The notes beneath the pieces were generated by a model. It did not search any database. It was not told the origin of the DNA and saw only the letters and a program-made list of their open reading frames with translations. The position numbers and the translations under genes are program-made. Shown piece by piece: positions 1-5,724 of a DNA stretch of 5,724 nucleotides. The stretch is from Actinomycetes bacterium. GTDB lineage: Bacteria; Actinomycetota; Acidimicrobiia; Acidimicrobiales; Acidimicrobiaceae. The first letter of the stretch is position 1; every line of letters starts with the position of its first letter. The stretch spans positions 1 through 5,724 of the forward strand of contig JAKBSX010000229.1 in assembly GCA_021844725.1 (NCBI GenBank), read 5' to 3'.

Positions 1-27
1 CGGATTCAATAATTTCTGATTCTTGAG
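1..27 (+). other. Probable 3' end of an intron (upstream exon outside window)
   Basis: All three plus frames contain a stop within the first 25 bases (taa 10-12, tga 17-19, tga 24-26), while the following frame is open to 560 without an early ATG. The sequence tttctgattcttgag has a branch-like CTGAT 8 nt before an AG at 26-27, similar in spacing to the other introns here. The acceptor is GAG, which is weaker than the TAG/CAG of the other introns. Alternative acceptors are AG at 52-53, or CAG at 120-122 and 123-125. The exact boundary is therefore uncertain; the presence of an upstream exon is better supported than its position. Confidence 0.45.
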
Positions 28-3000
28 CATCTCTTGGTTGCGTTTCTCTTGAGTCTGTTTATACTTACCCTTCACATCGACTATGATCCTGCCGCTTATG
101 AGTACTTTCAAAAGTTCTCCAGCAGTCGTATTCAAGCATTCATCAACCAAGTGAAATTACCACTCTCGTTAGAATTGCCTTCATCCTCATCCAATCAAAG
201 AGCTGCAGTTGAAATAGGATGGAAGTTGTATTTCCAATTGTTAACTGCCATCGAAGAGACCATCAAGATCGATCAAGAGAACTCATCCCGTCATCATTGG
301 CATCCTGCAACTCATATGTATGCGATGGAAAGAAATCTTAACGAAGAAGTTGTTTATCGTCCAAGACCCATAGAGTCTTCAACTGATGCTAATGTATTAC
401 CTGACTCATATACCGATGATGATGAGGAACTGAGTGAAGAGGAAGAGAGTGGGGACTCGGGGGGTCAGAGGGATTCCAATCGTCCTAGGAGGTATTCTCA
501 AGAGGAGTACTTCAAATCTTCGTCAGAAAATGAGTCCTCTGAATCTTATGAGGCCTACAGGTAGTACCCCTGCCTTAATTTGAAGTAATTGTTTCAACTT
601 TATTCTAACGTAGACCCCAATGGGACCCCGAGAGTGTGTCGCCGATCTTCTTCGGGTATACCCTGGTTACCCTGAACCAGCGATCGAGCGTGGTGGGTTC
701 AGAAGAGCAGAGTGAGCTTGACGCAGAGATCCGAGCCTTGGAGAGGGCCAAGCGGATGAAAGTGGATGCTCGAGAGGAGCTGGAGAAACGCATGGCGAAC
801 TTTACTTTGACACGGGAGAAACGAATAGCCGATGTGAAGGGTAAGTATGAACAGGCTCAAGAGAAACGCAACCAAGAGATGCTCAAGAATCAGAAATTAT
901 TGAATCCGACGGCGTTTAAGCTTTACCTTGCTGAGTGGACTGTTGAGGAGAATGAAGCGGAGCAAGCTTATCAACTTGAGCTTACTCGAATGGATGATGC
1001 GCACCAAACTCAGCTAAATGCTGATAAGGAGGCATTGCGAACGATCTTGAATGAGCAGGTTCTGTTTGAAGACAGTGTGAGCTTCGAAAGGCCTACTGCT
1101 GCACTCATTGAGGAAATATCGAGAGCCGAGATCACTAGATGGTCAGAAGAATTGCAGAAACGATGCTCAGCGCTTGAGGTAATTTACAAGGATTTTTAGC
1201 GATCATTTCTCTTGAATTTGTCTAGGTGGCACGAGACGAGTATACGAGTTTAAAAAACAGCCTAGTCGGCAGAAGAGGTGGAAGAGGAACTGAGACTGCT
1301 TCCATCGACGAACGCTCAATGGCTAACGTGTCCCTCACTCGTCTGAATGAGAGTAAAAAGGCTGTAGAGGAAGCATTACTCTGTCTCGGTGATGCTGAAG
1401 TGTTGCTTCGTCGGGCTACTCGGCTTATTTCTCATGAAAGGGAGCTGCTGCCACTTTTCAGGGTCATGGCGGGCACTGATGATTATCCGAAATCGTGCCC
1501 TTATAATCTTATTGTAGCAGGAATGATACTGCTTATGAACGGCACATTTGATCAGCGTGCTAACTCTATATTTGAGGTTTTTCAACCTACCCGACCCGGG
1601 CTCTACGACAAGACATATCTCACTGACTGTGTCTCTTTAATCATCGAGGTATTAAATAAATTACACCTATTTCCTTACAAGCTAGCCTCTGATGAGCTGG
1701 AAAGTCTCGTTCTAAGATATTTTGCAGATACACGAGTATCTGTCGCGCTTACTCAGTATGAGGCGAAGCATTTTCTTAGCTCTCTAATCAGCCGAAGTAA
1801 ATATCACTCAGACTTGTTTGGTCTTGATCGGCATTTACTCTTTAGCACCTATCAAAGACAGAAGATGAATGTACAATTATATTATTTTGACACGTACTTC
1901 TGCTGATAACTTATCCTAGCCTATTACTCTTCTCCAATACGGCGTTATTGACCAACTATCTTGCAAACACATGATTCATTTCCAGACAACGAGATATTTC
2001 CCCCAATTACAATCCAGCAATAGGACCAGAATTCATGAGCTTGCAATGAATTGTGGTATGGATGATCCATTGCGGGTTGATTATCGTCAAATGATTAAGA
2101 AGGGACCATCTAAACCCCAGAGTTATCTGCAAGTTGAACCGCTTACCCATGGCCATTTGAATAATTTACAATACATTGAAATGGTGGATCGTGAGACTGC
2201 AGCAACAAAAATTCAGAGTTTATTTCGTTCTTATAAAGAGCGACGATTTGCTGAAATGGCAGCAAAAATTCGAGCGTTCGAGGAGGCGAAGGCGTTAGCT
2301 ATACAAGAGGTCAAAACTAATCTTATTGCAGAATTCCGCACCAGAGAAGCAAGCTCTGGGATGGGGCGCATGAAGTGGGATGCTCAAGTGCGTCTGCAAC
2401 AAGGAAAACTTCGCGCGCTCGGAGAAGTGGTGAGTCGAGCCGACACAGTCATGATTATGATGGATGAGGCGCTTCGTCGTGCAACTGATGAAATTGAGCA
2501 GCGATTCCGTGAAATACAAAGCAAGGAAGAATTTGGCTACTTTGATATTGAAGTCCAGGGCCCAGTGGTTGACGATCCGAGCAAGAAACGCGATATCCTT
2601 GAGCTTTTCGGTCTGTCGCACTGGTTCGATAACCTTGAAATTGAGGATCAGATGCGGGATATACACACTCCTCGACCTGACGACTCAAGTGATGATGGTA
2701 GTGATGATGATGAAGTGCATAATGAACAGTCGGCTTTGATAACCCTTTCTTCCGAAGAAATCATTGAAACTCTTGAAGGAAATTACACATACGATCCTAA
2801 AAAGAAAGGAGAGAATAAGCTTCAGCGCGAATTTCGCCACGCCATGGCATTTCCTTCACCAGAGATTCAGCATCTTGTTGCTCGACTTCGAGCAATCGAT
2901 TCCTGTTTTACTGTGTACAAAGTAATGAAGTTCTTATCGGAAACTCCATCAAAACGTTTACTTATGCTCATGGTCGAGAACTTAAATTTAGAGCGACTTG

Positions 3001-4787
3001 CATTTGAATTACGGAATCACTTCAAATTAGCTCGTAATCATACGCATATCGCCACAGTATTGAAGAGCATATGCCACTCTGATTTAGAATTCGGAATACT
3101 TCCCGAGGAAATTAAGAGGGTACAGTATGCTTGTGAAGGAACACTATCGCGTATGGTTCAATTTAATATTCGCAATATGGTGGAGGATTACAACAAAAGA
3201 GTAGAAAGTCGCTTGCAATCAATCACCACTCTTCTTGAAGATAATGAAATTATACAGGAGGAAATTTCGCATAATTCTTTATTAGAGAAAAGATTTGCTA
3301 AAGAATATTCTCATTTGCAACAAGAGTTCATGAAATTGCGCCGAGAATATCATACCTTATCGTTGTCCATTCAAGAAATAGAAAGAAGAAGAATAAGCTT
3401 GGAAAACCTTAACGTTTTCCGTGCAGGGCTTGACATTGTTGTTGAGGTTCAGAATGATGATCGCAAAAATTGGATGGGACGTATGACTTACGCGCTTAGT
3501 ATCAACGAAGATTCGGAACGGGAGAAGGAAGTAAAATACACCGAGCTAGTTGGAGTTTGTAGAGAATTCATAGATACTGCCTCACATGATGCGATGACAA
3601 TCATAAGGGAATATTACCTCCCAAACATGCAGAAGACAATCCCTATTTACGAAGAAAGTGATGTTGAGGGACGAAGCTCAGTGTGCGGGAGGGGCATTTA
3701 TGGCAAAAAATCTTTCTTTGAAGCCAATAACATTTCCTATAGAGTTTTCTGTGATCATGATGGAATTTTTAACGGTTCCGATGAGTGTTCTGCAAAGGCT
3801 GCAAATAACGAGCGCTTGTTTTCTTTACAATATGCCGCCTGTCACGTAAAATCTCTGCATGTTCCACTTGTAGTTACTATTGATTATCATGGCTTTCGTG
3901 TTCTAGCACAATCAAGGGCGCCGACAACTAAGGTTTCTTTCAATGAAAAGGGAGAAGTAAATGTATCGTCCGGAGACCTCGTCCACGGAGTTGTTAACAG
4001 AGGAGATATGTTTTTGAACAGGGATAAATTACTGCAATCGTTGCTATCGCAAACTGCGCGTATTTTTAATCTTTCTGATCATAACTGTAAAGGCTTTAAG
4101 GATATCTCTGGGTCGAATACCAACTGCTCCGCGGAAATCAAAATTTACAGGGGGGTGGATGGTGATTTCTACATGCAAGATTTCTGGGTTGCGTTTCCTC
4201 CAGAGGTACCTGAATGCACACCTCATTTTCTTCGAAGTTCTCGAGATCAGAGCATATATTGGCGTCGGCTACGTCCAGAGTTTTGCAGGAATTTCCATTC
4301 ACCGTTGAGTCCCGATGCATGCTCCACCATAGTCTACCATACTTTCGATCAGAGGAGTCAATATGAAGCTGTTCATACCGCGAACATGCATATGATCAAT
4401 CATGTTATTCCAGAGTTCGTCGATTATTTAGTGCAGAGGAACTACACCCTTCAGCTTTCCGAGGGATTGGGCTTAAATGTATCGAATGAGCTACACGTAA
4501 GGGGAGTGAGTGTGCGACATATCGGGTTAATTCGATCTAAATTGTGGCATGAACTCCCGGGAAAGGTATCACTCTATAATAATGAACGGTATATACGGTG
4601 TTCTCATGACGTTCGCAATGATGTTCGACATGGCGACATTGTACGGCTAGGTGAACTCTCATTCAATGTAATTGAAACGAATAAGAGGAAAATTGAGCAT
4701 GATCGCATCCCAATCGACCGTAAGTACAAGGGTCATCCCTATCAAAACGTATCTGCGAAATCTGGTACAACTGCAGGAAGTCATTAA
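28..4787 (+). CDS. Large IQ-motif / CLU-domain protein, four exons in window, 5' partial
   Basis: Exons are 28-560, 614-1178, 1226-1870 and 1920-4787. Spliced they give 1536 residues (numbered from nt 28) with no internal stop, ending at TAA 4785-4787. Residues 1-129 are unrecognised and 130-143 are acidic. Residues 206-380 are charged coiled coil, 473-566 a degenerate EF-hand-like pair, and 675-691 an IQ motif (IQSLFRSYKERR). Residues 835-846 are D/S-rich, 895-993 helical-repeat-like, 1001-1083 coiled coil, and about 1173-1454 a CLU domain. A tail with GDIVRLGELSFNV lies at 1486-1498. CLU-family proteins (CLUH/Clu1/TIF31) act at mitochondria and on mRNAs, but this IQ-containing architecture differs and its function is unknown; calmodulin binding is inferred from the IQ motif. 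No in-frame ATG lies before nt 316 although the frame is open from 13, so the true start is upstream. The usual CLU-central region is missing after the CLU domain, so the 3' end may be artificial (see findings). Confidence 0.85.
415..456 (+). repeat. Acidic low-complexity tract (D/E/S) in first exon
   Basis: Residues 130-143 read DDDEELSEEEESGD and are followed by a Ser/Glu/Arg-rich segment up to the exon end at 560. It is compositionally biased and probably disordered, linking the unrecognised N-terminal part to the coiled coil of the next exon. Confidence 0.65.
561..613 (+). other. Spliceosomal intron, 53 nt (first complete intron of CLU gene)
   Basis: The donor is CAG|GTAGTA at 561 and the acceptor is ACGTAG ending at 613, preceded by TTCAAC and TTCTAAC branch-like motifs and a T-rich run. 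The first exon ends after two bases of a codon (AG), and the next exon starts with A 614, giving AGA (Arg) and joining two frames exactly. The apparent stop of the first open frame (TAG 562-564) lies inside the intron. Removing it also explains why the next open frame (607 onwards) has no in-frame ATG. Confidence 0.85.
1179..1225 (+). other. Spliceosomal intron, 47 nt (second)
   Basis: The donor is GAG|GTAATT at 1179 and the acceptor is TTTGTCTAG ending at 1225, after a T-rich tract with a TTGAAT branch-like element. It is a phase 0 intron. It carries in-frame TAG 1197-1199, which would end the upstream exon if unspliced. Splicing joins ...CSALE to VARDEY... and continues the same charged helix. 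Confidence 0.9.
1544..1825 (+). other. Degenerate EF-hand-like pair in the CLU gene
   Basis: Residues 473-566 have the helix pattern of an EF-hand pair. A first unit reads FDQRANSIFEVF then a loop-like PTRPGLYDKTYL and a hydrophobic helix. A second unit ends in LTQYEAKHFLSSLISRSKYH and then DLFG, which resembles the exiting helix of calcineurin-B/NCS-type EF-hands. The acidic calcium ligands are mostly absent from the first loop, so calcium binding is doubtful. The family call is from pattern only. Confidence 0.45.
1871..1919 (+). other. Spliceosomal intron, 49 nt (third)
   Basis: The donor is AAT|GTACAA at 1871 and the acceptor is TATCCTAG ending at 1919. The canonical branch-like element TGCTGATAAC sits about 10 nt before the acceptor. 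It is phase 0: STYQRQKMN joins PITLLQYGVIDQL, which is in frame with the long final exon. Without splicing the frame would hit TGA at 1904-1906. Confidence 0.92.
2199..2249 (+). other. IQ motif (calmodulin-binding type)
   Basis: Residues 675-691 read AATKIQSLFRSYKERRF. They fit IQxxxRGxxxR with Ser in place of Gly, and the usual preceding AATxIQ context is present. The motif lies in a long basic/acidic helix (about 692-785 continues EMAAKIRAFEEAK...). IQ motifs bind calmodulin or related EF-hand light chains, in many cases without calcium. Only one copy is seen. Confidence 0.85.
2679..2714 (+). repeat. GAT/AGT-rich low-complexity tract encoding an acidic D/S linker
   Basis: A run of GAT, GAC and AGT codons encodes DDSSDDGSDDDE (residues 835-846). 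It separates the IQ/helical part from the helical-repeat-like and CLU parts. It is a triplet-based low-complexity tract and probably a flexible linker; length variation between strains would be expected. Confidence 0.7.
3693..4538 (+). other. CLU domain (clustered mitochondria family)
   Basis: Residues 1173-1454 carry several landmarks of the CLU domain in the right order. LVVTIDYHGFRVLAQS (1233-1246 region) matches the strand-rich core with a D-Y-x-G-x-R-V-x-A-Q-S pattern. YRGVDGDFYMQDF then AFPPEVP (1324-1344) matches the family's G-x-D-G-R-x-Y-x-x-D ... F-P-P segment. YWRRLRPEFCRNFHSPLSPDA (1362-1381) matches the R-P-E-L ... P-L-x-x-D-A segment, and LHVRGVSVRHIGLI (1439-1452) the closing R-G-I-N-x-R-Y-L-G segment. 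Several independent motifs agree, so the call is firm. Length is near the usual 250-280 residues, making this domain complete. Confidence 0.88.
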
Positions 4788-5724
4788 ATATAATCGCATA
4801 CATATACTGTATTTACCTTCGTGAATTCCAAAAATGTAATGAAATACCCAGAAGTTTTCGCGATTCACCACTAGCCCAAATCTTCCGCATAAGTAAGCTA
4901 CTCGTTTGATTTCTTTAGAAGTAGAACATTTGGCGAAGAGTTCAACGGTAAAATGCGATGTTTGGTCTTGGGGTATGAGTTTCTCTTGAAATCGCACAGT
5001 AATAAAGGATTTGGAATCAGGTTTGAATCCGACAGACTTGCTGAAGGAGTCTCCAACAATAGGGCCGGGAAGATATAACTCACAACCTTTGGAGTAAGCA
5101 CCTTGTGCGGATTCTCCTAAGCTTCCTACATTCTCAGCAACTCGTGACCCTTTTCTCTCATAAAGCTGCAGGAACAGCAAAGGGCTATCAGTAAGAATTT
5201 GTTCCCTGTAAGTATTTTCCGATGCTGTATTTGCTTTCATTGCAGCGAGGGTAGCCTCTGCAGAAGTTAGTGCGGACATGTTATGACGAATGACCGGGAG
5301 AATTTCTAATATGTCAGAGACACAAAACTGGAACCCAAGGGGCCTTTGATGAAACTCCGCCAGTGTGAGGAGCGACACTCGGACATTAAGCATTGACATG
5401 AGCCTATGAATCGCGTATGGAATGCAAAACTTCAGACTTGAAAATAACGAAAATTGTTCATGCACTGACACCGCAGCATGGCCAAATCTTTCTCGAATCC
5501 CGTGATAAACAAGCTCTTGTAGTACACGTTCAGTATCATCGCTGGCTCCGGAAATTATATTTAAGTATTCGCAAACAATTGTTCGCAGAAAAATTACCGA
5601 AATTCCCTTAGTTCTTTTCGCATATTGGCGCAGGCTCCCACGAATAAGATGCTTGATGGTTCGAGTGATCATCTCTGTTAAAAACAATATGCGTAACGAT
5701 TCACAATTTGTTTCGTTTGCAGTC
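4742..5724 (-). CDS. CLU-central/eIF3-p135-like plus LamG/ConA-like fragment, partial
   Basis: The coding frame is open from the window edge (first full codon 5723-5721, ACT) down to 4817. A 46-nt intron then leads to a short last exon, 4770-4742, ending in TGA. The 311 residues in the window start TANETNCESLRILFLTEM. Residues 13-115 resemble the CLU-central (eIF3 p135/TIF31) helical region: TEMITRTIKHLIRGSLR, then YLNIISG, GIRERFG and RLMSMLNVRV. Residues 187-295 resemble the start of a LamG/ConA-like jellyroll: RVAENVGSLG, a Y-x-x-G-x-x-L-x-x-PGPIVGD segment, FITV, FTVELFAKC and CGRFGLVVN. The second half of that fold is missing, since the frame ends ...HEVVPDFADTF. There is no start codon in the window. 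The piece overlaps the 3' end of the convergent CLU gene by 46 nt. It may be the displaced C-terminal half of that gene. Confidence 0.7.
4770..4775 (+). repeat. Inverted hexamer ACTGCA, left copy
   Basis: ACTGCA is read as Thr-Ala near the end of the plus-strand CLU gene (...SGT-TA-GSH stop). Its inverted partner TGCAGT is at 5718-5723, and is also read in frame as Thr-Ala on the minus strand. A 6-bp match alone would occur by chance. Its importance comes from position and frame at both ends of the converging segment. Confidence 0.5.
4771..4816 (-). other. Probable spliceosomal intron, 46 nt (minus strand)
   Basis: Read on the minus strand, GAAG|GTAAAT at 4816 is a strong donor and CTTCCTGCAG ending at 4771 a good acceptor, with an AATGAC branch-like element about 10 nt upstream. 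Size and layout match the three plus-strand introns. If spliced within this window, the frame continues for only nine residues (VVPDFADTF) before TGA at 4744-4742. If unspliced, the frame runs on to 4659 with low-complexity hydrophobic sequence that looks non-coding. The acceptor TGCAG overlaps one copy of the inverted hexamer described separately. Confidence 0.65.
5718..5723 (-). repeat. Inverted hexamer, right copy (ACTGCA on minus strand)
   Basis: This partner of 4770-4775 lies one base from the right edge of the window. On the minus strand it encodes the Thr-Ala that opens the visible CLU-central fragment. Together the two copies bound 4776-5717, the candidate inverted segment. Confidence 0.5.

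Noticed and set aside
34..564. Stand-alone gene ending at TAG 562-564
   Set aside because: The stop is inside a good 53-nt intron, the frame has no early ATG, and splicing joins it exactly to the next exon.
620..715. ATG at 620 as the start of a separate gene
   Set aside because: Its frame closes at TGA 713-715 after 31 codons. The long helical frame is a different one and is continuous with the upstream exon by splicing.
605..793. Minus-strand open frame of 62 codons
   Set aside because: It is a shadow of the charged coiled-coil exon, Ser/Arg-rich and without recognisable content.
636..1199. GTG-initiated 187-residue protein
   Set aside because: The frame is open upstream to 609 and ends only because intron 1179-1225 is read through. 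There is no reason to invoke GTG initiation in a eukaryotic gene.
2295..2739. Overlapping open frames on both strands (2295-2666 and 2455-2688 minus, 2464-2739 plus)
   Set aside because: All lie within the IQ/coiled-coil exon, have no family-like motifs, and arise from its biased codon content and the GAT-rich tract.
4044..4320. Minus-strand open frames opposite the CLU domain
   Set aside because: They were tested as further exons of the minus gene that could complete the jellyroll. The translations show no LamG-like strands, and the opposite strand is firmly CLU coding.
4783..4788. ATTAAA as a poly(A) signal
   Set aside because: It overlaps the stop codon itself, lies in an AT-rich stretch, and would be inside an intron in the inversion model. 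It cannot be supported by sequence alone.
4659..4816. Unspliced C-terminal extension of the minus gene
   Set aside because: It reads through a strong donor GTAAAT into sequence antisense to the plus gene, and the residues are Cys/Met/Leu-rich with no domain character. Splicing at 4816-4771 is preferred.
1..5724. tRNA, rRNA, CRISPR array, transposon or terminal inverted repeats
   Set aside because: None was seen. Nearly the whole window is coding or short intron, and the only inverted repeat of note is the hexamer reported above.

Overview
The window looks like gene-dense nuclear DNA from a unicellular eukaryote. The long open frames are interrupted only by very short GT-AG introns (46-53 nt), and removing these restores the reading frame each time. 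There are no bacterial signals: no ribosome binding sites, no operon spacing, and no in-frame ATG where the long open frames begin. The protein content is typical of large protist (for example kinetoplastid or other excavate) multidomain proteins: IQ motif, degenerate EF-hand-like region, coiled coils, CLU domain and ConA/LamG-like fold. A compact, intron-bearing protist such as the kinetoplastid endosymbiont Perkinsela would fit, but this is a guess from style and not a demonstrated assignment.

Layout: one very large plus-strand gene fills positions 28-4787 and is 5'-incomplete. What looks like three or four separate open frames is one spliced coding sequence, join(28..560, 614..1178, 1226..1870, 1920..4787). 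It gives 1536 residues with no internal stop. In order the protein carries an unrecognised N-terminal part with an acidic tail, a charged coiled coil, a degenerate EF-hand-like pair, an IQ calmodulin-binding motif, a D/S-rich acidic linker, a helical-repeat-like region, another coiled coil, a CLU (clustered mitochondria) domain and a short C-terminal beta-rich tail. On the minus strand, a second coding region enters from the right edge (5724) and runs leftwards to about 4742. It encodes a CLU-central/eIF3-p135-like helical region followed by the first half of a LamG/ConA-like jellyroll, and has one 46-nt intron. The two coding regions converge and overlap by about 46 nt.

The main observation is that the two converging pieces look like the front and back halves of a single CLU-family protein. 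The plus gene stops just after its CLU domain, exactly where family members continue into CLU-central. The minus piece starts at the window edge with CLU-central and is cut off in mid-jellyroll. An inverted hexamer, ACTGCA at 4770-4775 and TGCAGT at 5718-5723, sits at both ends. Both copies are read as Thr-Ala in the coding frame of their own strand. Inverting 4776-5717 between them would fuse the frames without a stop (…SGT-TA-NETNCESLRILFL…) and would also keep the TGCAG splice acceptor of the minus-strand intron, so that reading would continue past the right edge of the window. This points to an inversion breakpoint, either a real rearrangement or allele or an assembly error, rather than two unrelated genes. 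The sequence alone cannot tell which.
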